Assembly: GCA_902826935.1 (NCBI GenBank)
Contig: CADEGR010000014.1
Span: 6,163 to 57,637, forward strand
Origin: an uncultured Alphaproteobacteria bacterium
Lineage (GTDB): Bacteria > Pseudomonadota > Alphaproteobacteria > Geminicoccales > Geminicoccaceae
Reading direction: 5' to 3'
DNA length: 51,475 nt
Part shown: positions 34,783 to 44,251 of the stretch, in pieces
How the letters are laid out: the number at the start of each line of letters is the position of its first letter
Position numbering within the stretch: position 1 is the first letter of the stretch
The notes under the pieces: model-generated
Databases searched by the model: none
What the model saw: only the letters and a program-made list of their open reading frames with translations
What the model was told of the DNA's origin: nothing
Position numbers and translations under genes: made by a program

Positions 34783-35805
34783 ATGAGCGAGGCAGCAACC
34801 ATGCAGGCCGTGGTCATGGCTGGCACTGGCGGGCCGGAGGTGCTGCAGCTGGCAGATCTGCCGCGGCCCGTGCCCAGTGCCGGCCAGGTCCTGATCAAGG
34901 TCGCGGCCTGCGGGGTCAATCGGGCCGACCTCGCCCAGCGCACCGGCAACTACCCGCCGCCGCCGGGCGAGAGCGAGATCCTCGGGCTCGAGGTCGCCGG
35001 CACGATTGCCGAGCTTGGGCCGCAGGTCGAGGGCTGGCAGGTCGGCGACCGGGTGATGACCCTGGTCGGCGGAGGCGGCTATGCGACCTTCGCGGTGGCG
35101 CCGGCGGCGACCTTGATGCCGGTGCCGGAGCGCTGCAGCCTGATCGAGGGGGCGGCGATCCCGGAAGCCTTCATCACGGCCTATCTCAACATCTTCCAGG
35201 AGGCCGGCCTGCAAACCGGCGAGACCGTCCTGCTGCATGGTGGCGCCTCGGGCGTCGGCACGGCCGGCATCCAGCTGGCGAAGACGCTGGCCGGCGCCAA
35301 GGTCCTGGTCACGGTCGGCAATGCTGCGAAGGCGGAGGCCTGTCGAGCCCTCGGCGCCGATCACGCGATCCTGTACAAGGACAGCGATTTCGCCGAGGCG
35401 GTGCTGAGCCTGACCGGCAAGCGCGGCACGGACGTGATCCTCGACCATATCGGCGCCCGCTATCTCCAGCCGAACCTGAAATGTCTGGCGGTGCGCGGCC
35501 GACTGGTGATCATCGGCCTGCTCGGCGGGGCCAAGGCGGAACTCGACATCGGGCGGCTGATGGTCAAGCGGCAGCGGGTCATCGGCTCGGTGCTGCGCGC
35601 TCGCTCGATCGCCGAGAAGGCGGCGATCACCAAGGCGTTCATGGTCTCGACCACGGCCCATTTCGCGAGCGGCGCCCTGCGCCCGGTGGTCCATGAGGTG
35701 CTGCCGCTGGCAGCCGCCAAGCGGGCCCATGAGCTGATGGAAGGCAACGCCAATACCGGCAAGATTCTGCTGCTGGCCGATCCGGCGCTGTCGACCGCGG
35801 GCTGA
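34783..35805 (+). CDS. NAD(P)H-quinone oxidoreductase (PIG3/QOR family)
   Basis: This 340-residue zinc-free medium-chain reductase has GVNRADLAQRTGNYPPPPG near 44, a NADPH-binding GGASGVGTAGIQLA near 152-165, and GTDVILDHIGARYL. The YPPPPG motif defines the PIG3/TP53I3-like quinone oxidoreductases. It reduces quinones with NADPH in the cytoplasm. GGCGGAGG precedes the ATG. It has no clear operon partner. Confidence 0.9.
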   Translation: MSEAATMQAVVMAGTGGPEVLQLADLPRPVPSAGQVLIKVAACGVNRADLAQRTGNYPPPPGESEILGLEVAGTIAELGPQVEGWQVGDRVMTLVGGGGYATFAVAPAATLMPVPERCSLIEGAAIPEAFITAYLNIFQEAGLQTGETVLLHGGASGVGTAGIQLAKTLAGAKVLVTVGNAAKAEACRALGADHAILYKDSDFAEAVLSLTGKRGTDVILDHIGARYLQPNLKCLAVRGRLVIIGLLGGAKAELDIGRLMVKRQRVIGSVLRARSIAEKAAITKAFMVSTTAHFASGALRPVVHEVLPLAAAKRAHELMEGNANTGKILLLADPALSTAG

Positions 35806-35838
35806 GCCGCGGCCGGCGGCGCGGGCGAGCTGCCGTGA

Positions 35839-36516
35839 CTAGAACTCGTGGCCTTCCTCGGCGACCGCCCGGCTGAGCGAGGCCAGCTCGGCCAGCTCCA
35901 GGAGCAGGCTGGTCGCGGCGAACGGCCCGAGCTTGAAGGGCGTGGTCTTGGTCACGAGGCCGGTTCGGCAGGCCGCCAGCATCACTGCCGCCAGGCGCTG
36001 CTCCTCGGCGAAGTAGCTGGGCACCAGGGCGCTCACCGCCTGCTGCCAGGCCTCGCTATCGCGATCCCGGCTGCCTTGCGTCTCCAGCTCGACGGTCTTG
36101 GCATTCAAGGTGGCGAGGCTGCGGATCTCTTCCAGAGTCAGGCTCGCCACGGCATCGGCATAGCGCAGAAAATCGCTCGCCAGCATGTAGGGGCGGCCGG
36201 ACAGGCCGCGGATGACCTGCGCCATGATCCGCAGATTGACCCGATCGGTGCCTTCCTGGGACGCCCGGATATAGCGGATGACCATGGCGGCGGCTTCGTC
36301 GACCTCGCCCGCGCGGGCCAGCCGGCGCCGGGTCTGCTGCAGCTCGCCGATCAGGATCTCCTGGGCATCCTCGAGCCGCCAGCTCAAGAGCTTGCGCAAG
36401 GCGCCGCTCAGCCCGGCAATCATCGGACCCTGCCATGCCGCCCAGAGCTCCACCGCCAGATCGGCGAAGTTGTCCGGCAGTTTGTTCGTCATAAGGCGTT
36501 GAACCGTCATTGCCAA
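35839..36516 (-). CDS. Hypothetical helical protein downstream of purA
   Basis: I do not recognise this 225-residue protein. It looks all-alpha, without membrane helices or a signal peptide. Notable phrases are RYIRASQEGTDRVNLRIMAQVIRGL near 83-107 and an acidic C-terminus (AVAEEGHEF). The start could be ATG 36516, 36510 or 36492. It lies downstream of purA on the same strand, across 190 bases that hold alternative hairpins (36595-36660), so its expression may be conditional. No Cys-metal or nucleotide-binding motif is seen. Confidence 0.65.
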   Translation of the reverse strand: MAMTVQRLMTNKLPDNFADLAVELWAAWQGPMIAGLSGALRKLLSWRLEDAQEILIGELQQTRRRLARAGEVDEAAAMVIRYIRASQEGTDRVNLRIMAQVIRGLSGRPYMLASDFLRYADAVASLTLEEIRSLATLNAKTVELETQGSRDRDSEAWQQAVSALVPSYFAEEQRLAAVMLAACRTGLVTKTTPFKLGPFAATSLLLELAELASLSRAVAEEGHEF

Positions 36517-36594
36517 TCGCTGTGCTGGGCTGGTTGAGCAGCGCCTTGAAAGGCGGCAGTCACGTGGCCGCCATCGCCGCCACAGGCATGCAGA

Positions 36595-36660
36595 CTGTCG
36601 CTAAAACCTATCGCAATGCGACAGGAACACCAGGACATTTCGTGTACTGCGGTAGGTTTT
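36595..36660 (-). promoter_or_regulatory. Two mutually exclusive hairpins after purA
   Basis: AAAACCTACCGCA and TGCGATAGGTTTT (minus strand; 36660-36648 and 36615-36603) pair 12 of 13 across a 32-base loop, giving a terminator-like stem ending in UUUU. Within it, CTGTCGC and GCGACAG (36624-36618 and 36601-36595) form a perfect 7-base stem that traps the right arm of the first. The two folds compete, as in an attenuator, or form a pseudoknot. It lies 79 bases upstream of the unknown gene and 45 bases downstream of purA. Confidence 0.4.
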
Positions 36661-36705
36661 TGCCACATGTGTGCCATCGAGGCTGATCCGGTCAATGATT
36701 GGTCT

Positions 36706-38013
36706 TCAATCCGCGAACGGATCACGTAGCAAAATGGTGTCGTCCCGATCCGGACTGGTCGAGAGCAACGCCACCGGCGCCTCGACCAGCTCCTCCAGGC
36801 GCTTCACGTACTTGACCGCGGCCGCCGGCAGGTCGGCAAAGCTGCGGGCGCCGCGGGTGCTGCCGGTCCAGCCCTCCAGCTCCTCGTAGATCGGCTGGAC
36901 GCCTGCCTGGGCGGCCATGCCAGCGGGCAAATGGTGCAGGGTCTGGCCGAAATGGCGGTAGGCGGTGCACACCTTCAGCTGCTCGATGCCGTCCAGGACG
37001 TCGAGCTTGGTCAGGGCCATGCCGTGGATGCCGCCGACCTTGATCGCCTGGCGCACCAGCACGGCGTCGAACCAGCCGCAGCGCCGCGGCCGGCCGGTGA
37101 CCGTGCCGAACTCGCGGCCCCGCTCGCCCAGCCGGCGGCCGATCTCGTCGTTAAGCTCGGTCGGGAACGGGCCTTCGCCGACCCGGGTGGTATAGGCCTT
37201 GGTGATGCCCAGCGCATAGCCGACCGCATCCGGCCCGGTACCGCTGCCAAGCGCCGCTGCCGCCGCCAGGGTGTTCGAGGAGGTCACGAACGGGTAAGTG
37301 CCGTGGTCGACGTCGAGCATCGCCCCTTGGGCACCTTCGAACAGGATCCGGGCCCCCCGCCGGCGCAGCTCGGCCAGCCGCAGCCAGACCGGCTCGGCAT
37401 AGGGCAGGAGCTTCGAGGCCACGGTCAGCAGCTGCTCCTGCAGCGGCCCGGCCGCAATCTCCTCCTCGCCATAGCCGCGGCGCAGCGCGTTGTGATGCAG
37501 CAAGAGCTCGGCCAGCTTGTTCTCCAAGCGGCCGGGATCGGCCAGATCGCAGACCCGGATCGCGCGCCGCGCGACCTTGTCCTCATAGGCCGGACCAATG
37601 CCGCGGCCGGTCGTGCCGATCTTGCCGATGCCGCCATCGCCGCCGGAGCGGGCCCGCTCGCGCGCCCGGTCGAGCTCGCCATGGAGCGGCAGGATCAAGG
37701 GCGCGTTCTCGGCGATCCGCAAGCTGTCCGGGCCGACCGCGACGCCTTGGGCGCGCAGGCGGTCGATCTCCTCGAGCAGCGCCCAGGGATCGATCACCAC
37801 GCCATTGCCGATCAGCGAGAGCTTGCCCGGCCGGACCACGCCGGACGGCAGGAGGCTCAGCTTGTAGGTGCCGCCATCGATGACCAAGGTGTGGCCGGCA
37901 TTGTGGCCGCCTTGAAAGCGCACCACGACCTCGGCCCGCTCGGACAGCCAGTCGACGATCTTGCCCTTGCCTTCGTCGCCCCATTGGGCTCCGATGACGG
38001 CGACGTTGGCCAT
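36706..38013 (-). CDS. purA: Adenylosuccinate synthetase
   Basis: This 435-residue protein converts IMP and aspartate to adenylosuccinate with GTP, the first step from IMP to AMP. The P-loop region [14 protein letters not shown] (10-23) with its catalytic Asp, GGHNAGHT at about 35-42, the IMP contact [11 protein letters not shown], and [10 protein letters not shown] and TKLDVLDG near the end are all present. The length is normal. It diverges from a TVP38-family membrane protein gene. Confidence 0.97.
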   Translation of the reverse strand: MANVAVIGAQWGDEGKGKIVDWLSERAEVVVRFQGGHNAGHTLVIDGGTYKLSLLPSGVVRPGKLSLIGNGVVIDPWALLEEIDRLRAQGVAVGPDSLRIAENAPLILPLHGELDRARERARSGGDGGIGKIGTTGRGIGPAYEDKVARRAIRVCDLADPGRLENKLAELLLHHNALRRGYGEEEIAAGPLQEQLLTVASKLLPYAEPVWLRLAELRRRGARILFEGAQGAMLDVDHGTYPFVTSSNTLAAAAALGSGTGPDAVGYALGITKAYTTRVGEGPFPTELNDEIGRRLGERGREFGTVTGRPRRCGWFDAVLVRQAIKVGGIHGMALTKLDVLDGIEQLKVCTAYRHFGQTLHHLPAGMAAQAGVQPIYEELEGWTGSTRGARSFADLPAAAVKYVKRLEELVEAPVALLSTSPDRDDTILLRDPFAD

Positions 38014-38181
38014 GCTGGCCTCCCAGGCTCACTCGGGTTCGGCGCAATCCGGGCCGATGTCTGGCGACCGGACAGCACGGAACGAACGACAGGTCAAGGA
38101 CAATGGCCGCGCTGGCCGCATCGGTGACGGCGCCGCCAGCCGCAGCTTCACGCGCGCACCGCCCCAGGAGCGAGCCACCGC

Positions 38182-38886
38182 TTGCACGAGGATCCAACCC
38201 GTTCGCCGCGTTTCCCGGTCCGCGGCTGGCTCATGCTCGGCCTGCTTAGCGGCCTGCTGCTGGCGACCGCCGTGGTCTGGCTGTTCGCGCTGGTCGACGC
38301 GATGCCGATCCCGGGCTTCGAATTGTCGGTCGAAGCGGTCGCGGCCTTGATCGAGTCCTGGGGCATCTGGGGCATGGCCTTGTCGGTGCTGCTGATGGTG
38401 CTGCATAGCTTCGTGCCGTTTCCGGCCGAGCTGATCGCGATGGCCAATGGCATGATCTATGGCCCGGCGCTCGGCCTGGTGATCACCTGGGCCGGCGCGA
38501 TGCTGGGCGCCCAGGTGGCCTTCGGGCTGGCGCGCTGGCTGGGCCGGCCGTTCGTGCTGGCGATGCTGGCACCGCGCCATCAAGCTGCCCTGGATCGCTG
38601 GCTCAGCCAGCAGAGCGTCGGCCTGCTCCTGTTCAGCCGCTTCCTGCCGATCATCTCCTTCAACCTGATCAACTACGCCGCCGGCCTGACCACGGTCTCG
38701 TGGTGGACCTTCAGCTGGACCACCGGCCTCGGCATCCTGCCGCTGACCTTCCTGATGGTGGCGTTGGGCGATGGCCTGGCCTCGGATCAGCATGGCTGGT
38801 GGCTCTATCTGCTGGCCGCGATCGGCATCGGCGGCCTGGTCTGGTGCGGCAGCGCCTGGCGCCGAGCCTCGCCGCAGCGGCTATAG
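38182..38886 (+). CDS. TVP38/TMEM64 family membrane protein (VTT domain)
   Basis: This 234-residue protein has six hydrophobic helices and the VTT-domain phrases FVPFPAELIAMANGMIYGP near 79-97 and LLLFSRFLPIISFNLINYAAG near 152-172. VTT/DedA proteins are lipid scramblase-like or proton-linked membrane proteins in the inner membrane. The start is a TTG at 38182 with AGGAG about 13 bases upstream; ATG 38233 is a shorter choice. A 12-base palindrome (38904-38915) lies past its stop, in the gap to the convergent metallo-hydrolase. Confidence 0.83.
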   Translation: MHEDPTRSPRFPVRGWLMLGLLSGLLLATAVVWLFALVDAMPIPGFELSVEAVAALIESWGIWGMALSVLLMVLHSFVPFPAELIAMANGMIYGPALGLVITWAGAMLGAQVAFGLARWLGRPFVLAMLAPRHQAALDRWLSQQSVGLLLFSRFLPIISFNLINYAAGLTTVSWWTFSWTTGLGILPLTFLMVALGDGLASDQHGWWLYLLAAIGIGGLVWCGSAWRRASPQRL

Positions 38887-38903
38887 GGCCGAAGCCGTAC
38901 TAT

Positions 38904-38915
38904 CAGCCCGGGCTG
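38904..38915. terminator. 12-base palindrome between convergent genes
   Basis: CAGCCCGGGCTG is a perfect palindrome between the TVP38-family gene and the convergent metallo-hydrolase gene. It may help end both transcripts; without a U tract the call is weak. Confidence 0.25.
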
Positions 38916-38934
38916 GTGGTTTGGCCGAGCCCTG

Positions 38935-39984
38935 CTAGCTCTTGTCCAGCTCGCGATACCAGGCGGTGAAGGCGAAGCTGGCGACGTCGGGCCGGAAGAA
39001 GGTCCATTCGCCCAAGCTCGCCGGCACCTTGTAGCTCTGCCAGGCCTGCTCCGCGGGCGTGCCGGCCTGATGGGCAGCGCGGGCAGCCGCCTCGACATGG
39101 GCAAGCAGCTCCAGATAGGGCTTGGCATCGGCGGCGGTGGCCAGGGCGCCGTGGCCGGGCACGAACAGGGCGTCCGGATCCTTGAGAATGGCGCTGGTGT
39201 GCTGGGCGAGCTGGCTCGGCAGGGCATCGCCGTAATAGGGGAACAAACCGTTGAAATAGAGGTCGCCGCACCAGACCATGCGCGGCTCGTCGAGCTCGAT
39301 CGTGACGTCACTGGCGGTATGGCCGGCGCGGGGCTGCAGGCGCACGATCCGGCCGCCGAGATCGATCTCGGTCGGCTGGCTCGGGTCCATGATCACCCGG
39401 TCCGGCAGCACCACCAGCCGGGCTGCCTCGGCCAACGGGCCCTTCGGCTCCTTCATCTCGGCCGCCTGGCGCTCCCAGAGCAGCTTGCGGGTGGTCTCGG
39501 TCGCGATCATCGCCGGCAGCTCGGCGCCGTGGCCGTAGCCGGCGAGACCGCTGCTGTGGTCGCCGTGGAAATGGGTCAGCACCACATGGCTCGGCCGCCG
39601 GCCGGTCAGCGCCAAGGCGAGATTGCTCTGCCAGGCCGCCCCCGCCGGCGTCATGAAGCCCTCGATCGCCAGCACGCCGTCCTTGCCCGCGATGATCCCG
39701 CCATTGGAGAACGTGGTCGGGCGCGGCTGGTCCATGCCGCCGGCAAAGGGCGTGGAGACCACCGCCCAGACGCCGTCCGCGATCTTCTCGACCCGCGCGA
39801 ACGGCTCGGTCTTGAGCACCTCGTGCTTGGGCAGGGCCGCGAACAGCTGGCGGGCCGGCGAGGTCGCCAGGCCCAGGCTGAGCGCCACATAGGCGGCGCA
39901 GGACAGGCCGCTGCCGAGGGCTGCCCGCCGGCTGCAATCGCCATGCGCGGGCGCCGGGCGAGCCGGCTGATCGGCGTGCTCCAT
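38935..39984 (-). CDS. MBL-fold metallo-hydrolase with Tat-like signal
   Basis: This 349-residue metallo-beta-lactamase-fold protein has the zinc motif THFHGDH (His138, His140, Asp142, His143), a later His in RAGHT, Asp in WCGDLYF and His in VPGHG. The N-terminus carries SRRAALG at 18-24 followed by a hydrophobic stretch, so export through Tat is likely. AGGAGG precedes the ATG at 39984. The substrate is not clear; such proteins hydrolyse thioesters, lactones or sulfated esters. It lies downstream of serA on the same strand. Confidence 0.85.
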   Translation of the reverse strand: MEHADQPARPAPAHGDCSRRAALGSGLSCAAYVALSLGLATSPARQLFAALPKHEVLKTEPFARVEKIADGVWAVVSTPFAGGMDQPRPTTFSNGGIIAGKDGVLAIEGFMTPAGAAWQSNLALALTGRRPSHVVLTHFHGDHSSGLAGYGHGAELPAMIATETTRKLLWERQAAEMKEPKGPLAEAARLVVLPDRVIMDPSQPTEIDLGGRIVRLQPRAGHTASDVTIELDEPRMVWCGDLYFNGLFPYYGDALPSQLAQHTSAILKDPDALFVPGHGALATAADAKPYLELLAHVEAAARAAHQAGTPAEQAWQSYKVPASLGEWTFFRPDVASFAFTAWYRELDKS

Positions 39985-40095
39985 GGCGTATCCTCCTGGC
40001 TGACCTGGCCGGCGGCTCAGGTCCTGGTTCAGCCGTTGGCGAGCAGCCAACGATTGGGCGCAGTCAGCGGGCCAACGAGGCCCGCCAGCGCCGTC

Positions 40096-41673
40096 CTAGA
40101 AGCTCAAGGTCTTGCACTGCTTGGTGTGGGGCAAAGTGCGGATCGCGCGCAGCACATCCTCGGACACCGACTGGTCGACCTCGATCAGGGCGATCGCATC
40201 GTCGCCCGGCGCGGTCCGGCCGAGATGGAAGGTCGCGATGTTGATGCCCGCGTCGCCCAGGATCTTGCCAAGCGCCCCAATGAAGCCCGGCTTGTCGTCG
40301 TTGCGCACGAACAGCATGTGCGGTCCGAGCTGGGCATCGACCGGAATGCTGCGGACCTCGACCAGGCGCGGCCGGCGCTCCTGGAACAGGGTGCCGGCGA
40401 CGCTGCGATCGCCGCGCTCGGTATGGACGGTCAGCCGGATCAGGGTCTGATAGCCCTCGACCTGCTCCTGCTGGACGGTGGTCACCGCAATGTCGCGCTC
40501 GCGCGCCACCACCGGCGCGTTGACCATGTTGACGCTGGCCAGGAGCGGTGCCAGCAAGCCCTGCAGGATGGTCGCGGTGAGCGGCTTGGTGTTGAGCCCG
40601 GCGGCCTGGCCGGCATAGGTGATGGTCACGCCGCGCAGGCCGGTCTCGGTCAGCTGGCCGGCAAACGACCCTAGCTGCTGGGCAAGCGTCATGTAGGGCT
40701 TGAGGCGCGGCGCCTCCTCGGCGGTGACCGAGGCCATGTTGAGCGCGTTGACCACGGCGCCGGTGGTCAGATAGTCGGCCATCTGCTCGGCGATCTGGAG
40801 CGCCACCTTCTCCTGCGCCTCGGCGGTCGAGGCGCCGAGATGCGGCGTCACGACCACCTGGTCGAGCTCGAACAGCGGCGATTCCTTGGCCGGCTCCTTG
40901 GCGAACACGTCGAGCGCCGCCCCGGCGACGTGGCCGCTCCGGATCGCATCGTAGAGCGCCTGCTCGTCGACCAGGCCGCCCCGGGCGCAGTTGATGATGC
41001 GCACGCCCGGCTTGGTCTTGGCTAGCGCCTGGGCGCTCAGGATGTTGCGGGTCTGCTCGTTCAAGGGCGTATGCAGGCTGATGATGTCGGCGCGCGCCAG
41101 GAGCTCGTCCAGCTCGACCTTCTCGATGCCGAGATCCTGCGCCCGCTCGGGTCCCAGGAACGGGTCATAGGCGATCACCCGCATCTTCATGCCATGCGCC
41201 CGATCGGCGACGATCGAGCCGATATTGCCGCAGCCGACCAGGCCCAGCATCTTGCCGGCCAGCTCCATGCCCATGAACTTGGACTTTTCCCACTTGCCGG
41301 CGCGGGTCGAGCGGTCGGCGGCGGGCAGCCGGCGGGCCAAGGCCATCATCAGCGCGATCGCGTGCTCGGCCGTGGTCACCGAATTGCCGAACGGCGTGTT
41401 CATGACCACGACGCCCTGGTTGGTCGCGGCCAGCACGTCGATGTTGTCGACCCCGATGCCGGCGCGCCCGACCACCTTGAGATTGCGCGCGGCCGCCAGA
41501 ACCTTGGCCGAGACCTTGGTGGCGGAGCGCACCGCCAGGCCATCGTAATAGCCGATGATCTCGAGCAGCTCGGCCTCGTTCAGGCCGGTGCGCACCTCGA
41601 CCTCGACCTGACGGTCCTGAAATACCGCGACCGCTGCCGGGCTCAAATCGTCGGCGATCAATACCTTGGGCAT
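40096..41673 (-). CDS. serA: D-3-phosphoglycerate dehydrogenase
   Basis: This 525-residue long-form SerA has a catalytic/NAD core with VGRAGIGVDNID near 74-85, VGCGNIGSIVADRA near 146-159, Arg in NCARGGLVDE, Glu in DVFAKEPAKESP and His in TPHLGAST. An intervening ASB domain and an ACT domain (NDDKPGFIGALGKIL) give serine feedback control. It oxidises 3-phosphoglycerate, the first step of serine synthesis. The start 41673 has GAGG upstream. serC lies 49 bases upstream on the same strand, so they form an operon serC-serA. Confidence 0.96.
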   Translation of the reverse strand: MPKVLIADDLSPAAVAVFQDRQVEVEVRTGLNEAELLEIIGYYDGLAVRSATKVSAKVLAAARNLKVVGRAGIGVDNIDVLAATNQGVVVMNTPFGNSVTTAEHAIALMMALARRLPAADRSTRAGKWEKSKFMGMELAGKMLGLVGCGNIGSIVADRAHGMKMRVIAYDPFLGPERAQDLGIEKVELDELLARADIISLHTPLNEQTRNILSAQALAKTKPGVRIINCARGGLVDEQALYDAIRSGHVAGAALDVFAKEPAKESPLFELDQVVVTPHLGASTAEAQEKVALQIAEQMADYLTTGAVVNALNMASVTAEEAPRLKPYMTLAQQLGSFAGQLTETGLRGVTITYAGQAAGLNTKPLTATILQGLLAPLLASVNMVNAPVVARERDIAVTTVQQEQVEGYQTLIRLTVHTERGDRSVAGTLFQERRPRLVEVRSIPVDAQLGPHMLFVRNDDKPGFIGALGKILGDAGINIATFHLGRTAPGDDAIALIEVDQSVSEDVLRAIRTLPHTKQCKTLSF

Positions 41674-41722
41674 CGCATTATCCTCGCGGTGGATTCGGAT
41701 CTCGACCGATCCAGTAAACACT

Positions 41723-42877
41723 CTAGCTAAGCTGCAACTTGGCCTCGGCGAAGGCCCAGTCCAGCCACGGCAGCAAGGCGGCCAGGTCGCTGGCCTCGAC
41801 CGTGGCGCCGGCCCACAGCCGGAGCCCCGGCGGCGCATCGCGATAGCCGGCGATGTCGAAGGCCACCTGCTCCTCCTCCAACCGCCGCACCAGATCCTTG
41901 ATCAGGCTGGCCTGGCGCTCGGCCGGCAGGGCCTGCACCACGGGATCGACGATCTTCAGGCAGATCGAGGTGGGCGAGCGGGTCTCCGGCCGCTCGGCCA
42001 GGAAGTCGACCCAAGCCGTGGCTGCCACCCAATCCGCCACCACCCGCGCATTCGCCTCGGTCCGCTCGATCAGCGCCGCCAAGCCGCCGAGCCCCTCGGC
42101 CCAGCGCAGGCCGTCGAGCGCATCCTCGACCGCCAGCATCGAGGGCGTGTTGATGGTCTCGCCCTTGAAGATGCCCTCGATCAGCTTGCCGCCCGAGGTC
42201 AGGCGGAAGATCTTCGGCATGGGCCACGCTGGCTTGTAGGCCTCGAGCCGCTCGACCGCGCGCGGGCTCAGAATCAAGACGCCATGCTGCGCCTCGCCGC
42301 CCAGCACCTTCTGCCAGGAATAGGTCACGACATCGAGCTTGGGCCAGGGCAGCGCCATGGCGAAGGCGGCCGAGGTCGCATCGCACAAGGTGAGGCCGGC
42401 GCGATCATCGGCGATCCAGTCGCCATCCGGCACGCGGACGCCCGACGTCGTGCCGTTCCAGGTGAACACCACGTCGCGCGCCGGATCGACCGCGGCCAGA
42501 TCCGACAGCCCGCCATAAGGCGCGGTCAGAACCCGCAGATCGGTCAGCTTCAGCTGCTTTTGCGCATCGCTCGCCCAGCCCTCGCCGAAGCTCTCCCAGG
42601 CCAGGAGATCGACGCCGCGGGCGCCCAGCAAGCTCCACATCGCAGCTTCGAAGGCGCCCGTGTCGGAGGCCGGCAGAATGCCGATGCGGTAGTCGTCCGG
42701 CAGGCCGAGGAGGCGGCGCGAGCGGGTCAGCACCTCGGCCAGCCGGCCCTTGCCGAGGGCGGCGCGATGCGAGCGCCCAAGGGCGGCGTTGGCCAGCGCG
42801 CTCAGCTGCCAGCCGGGTCGCTTGGCGGTCGGCCCCGAACCAAACCTGGGATTGCGAGGACGCTCGGTTGGCTGCAT
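41723..42877 (-). CDS. serC: Phosphoserine aminotransferase
   Basis: This 384-residue PLP enzyme makes phosphoserine from 3-phosphohydroxypyruvate and glutamate. The PLP Lys is at about 190 in [13 protein letters not shown], and the family start [13 protein letters not shown] and the middle [11 protein letters not shown] are clear. It is of the alphaproteobacterial SerC type. It precedes serA by 49 bases on the same strand. Two tandem hairpins in its 5-prime region may be a regulatory leader. Phosphoserine phosphatase (serB) is not in the window. Confidence 0.95.
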   Translation of the reverse strand: MQPTERPRNPRFGSGPTAKRPGWQLSALANAALGRSHRAALGKGRLAEVLTRSRRLLGLPDDYRIGILPASDTGAFEAAMWSLLGARGVDLLAWESFGEGWASDAQKQLKLTDLRVLTAPYGGLSDLAAVDPARDVVFTWNGTTSGVRVPDGDWIADDRAGLTLCDATSAAFAMALPWPKLDVVTYSWQKVLGGEAQHGVLILSPRAVERLEAYKPAWPMPKIFRLTSGGKLIEGIFKGETINTPSMLAVEDALDGLRWAEGLGGLAALIERTEANARVVADWVAATAWVDFLAERPETRSPTSICLKIVDPVVQALPAERQASLIKDLVRRLEEEQVAFDIAGYRDAPPGLRLWAGATVEASDLAALLPWLDWAFAEAKLQLS

Positions 42878-42915
42878 GGCGGATCATCATGGTGAGGGGA
42901 AGGCGATGGCCGGTC

Positions 42916-42943
42916 GCGGCCAGGCCGCTTGCTGCGCCGCAGC
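42916..42943 (-). promoter_or_regulatory. Tandem hairpins in the serC leader (serC RNA candidate)
   Basis: On the minus strand GCTGC-GGC-GCAGC (42943-42931) and GCGGC-CTG-GCCGC (42928-42916) are two perfect stems separated by two bases, ending 38 bases before the serC start. A serC leader motif is known upstream of serC in alphaproteobacteria, and the tandem form fits, but I cannot match its consensus from memory. Confidence 0.4.
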
Positions 42944-43177
42944 GTCTGTCTATGAGCCTGGGCCGCGGGCGTCAACCGCCTCGATCCTAGCAGCCGCCAT
43001 TGCAACCGGCAGGATTGGAAGGCGCTCACGGCGGCCGCGCGGACCCTTGACGCCGCCCGGCCGTCGCTCCCACATAGATGGCTGTGGATTGCCGGGCCGG
43101 GGAATGGTCGAGCGCCCATGCGCCGCGGGGAAAGCGCTCGTCCGCTGGCGGTCCTTATGCTAATGAGCCTTGTGCCA

Positions 43178-43199
43178 TAGGGCCATGCGCATGGCCCTA
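43178..43199. repeat. Perfect 22-base palindrome upstream of ispH
   Basis: TAGGGCCATG-CG-CATGGCCCTA is a perfect palindrome (9-base stem with GCGC tetraloop as RNA) 30 bases before the ispH start. It may be an operator for a dimeric regulator or an RNA hairpin near the ribosome site. Confidence 0.5.
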
Positions 43200-43229
43200 A
43201 TCCGGGCGCTTTGATCCGATCGGGCCTCC

Positions 43230-44183
43230 ATGAACCGCTCTGAACTGACCGTGTTGCTGGCGAGTCCGCGCGGCTTTTGCGCGGGCGTGGAGCGCGCGAT
43301 CGAAATCGTCGAGCGCGCCTTGGCGGAGCACGGCCCGCCGATCTATGTGCGCCACGAGATCGTGCACAACAAGCATGTGGTCGATCGCTTGCGCGCCAAG
43401 GGTGCGGTCTTCGTCGAGGAGCTTGATGAAGTCCCGGAGAACGCCCTGGTAGTGTTCTCGGCGCATGGCGTGCCCAAGGCCGTGCCGGCCGAAGCGCGCC
43501 GGCGCCGGCTGCTCTTTGCCGATGCCACCTGTCCCTTGGTCAGCAAGGTGCACCGCGGCGTCGAGCAGCATCACAAGGCCGGTCGGACGGTGCTTCTGAT
43601 CGGCCATGCCGGCCATCCCGAGGTGGTCGGCACGATGGGCCAGCTGCCGCTGGGCGCGGTGCTGCTGATCGAGGACGTGGCCCAGGCGGAGCGGCTGGAG
43701 GTGCCCGATCCGGATCGGCTCGCCTATGCCACCCAGACGACGCTCTCGGTGCGCGAGACCGAGGATGTGCTGGCGGTGCTGCGGCGCCGGTTCCCCAAGA
43801 TCGCCGGGCCGCGCCGCGAGGATATCTGCTACGCCACCACCAACCGCCAGCGCGCGGTCGAGGCGCTGGCGCCAGGCGCCGATCTGACCTTGGTAATTGG
43901 CTCGCCCAATTCCTCCAACTCGGTCCGGCTGGTCGAGGTCGCCAAGGCCGCGGGCGCGCCGAAAGCGGCGCTGGTGCAGAGCGCTGCAACCATGGATTGG
44001 CAGCTCATGGACGGGGTGGCGACCGTCGCGATCAGCGCTGGCGCCTCGGCGCCCGAGGAGCTGGTCGACGAGCTGGTCGAGGCCTGCCGGGCGCGCTTCG
44101 CGATCACGGTCCGGGAGGTCGAGGTCGTCAAGGAGGACGTGTTCTTCAAGAGCCCGCCGATTCCGGCGCGCCGCGCCTCCTGA
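43230..44183 (+). CDS. ispH: 4-hydroxy-3-methylbut-2-enyl diphosphate reductase
   Basis: This 317-residue protein is the last enzyme of the non-mevalonate isoprenoid pathway and makes IPP and DMAPP. The [4Fe-4S] ligands Cys17 (GFCAGVERA), Cys101 (DATCPLVSK) and Cys200 ([10 protein letters not shown]) are present, as are [20 protein letters not shown] and the SPNSSNS substrate loop. The start has no strong ribosome site but matches the family N-terminus. It starts an operon with thrB (68 bases) and rnhA (4 bases). Confidence 0.96.
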   Translation: MNRSELTVLLASPRGFCAGVERAIEIVERALAEHGPPIYVRHEIVHNKHVVDRLRAKGAVFVEELDEVPENALVVFSAHGVPKAVPAEARRRRLLFADATCPLVSKVHRGVEQHHKAGRTVLLIGHAGHPEVVGTMGQLPLGAVLLIEDVAQAERLEVPDPDRLAYATQTTLSVRETEDVLAVLRRRFPKIAGPRREDICYATTNRQRAVEALAPGADLTLVIGSPNSSNSVRLVEVAKAAGAPKAALVQSAATMDWQLMDGVATVAISAGASAPEELVDELVEACRARFAITVREVEVVKEDVFFKSPPIPARRAS

Positions 44184-44251
44184 GATGGCCAGGGCAGACA
44201 GGCAAGCCGGCGCCGGCGAGCGCCGCGCAGCTCTGGCGCTGAGCTGCTAGC

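Larger units (their letters stand above)
42878..43229. other. 352-base divergent region between serC and ispH
   Basis: This gap holds the promoters of the serC-serA operon (minus) and the ispH-thrB-rnhA operon (plus). Two tandem hairpins lie near serC and a 22-base palindrome near ispH, listed separately. No small protein frame is convincing. Confidence 0.6.
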
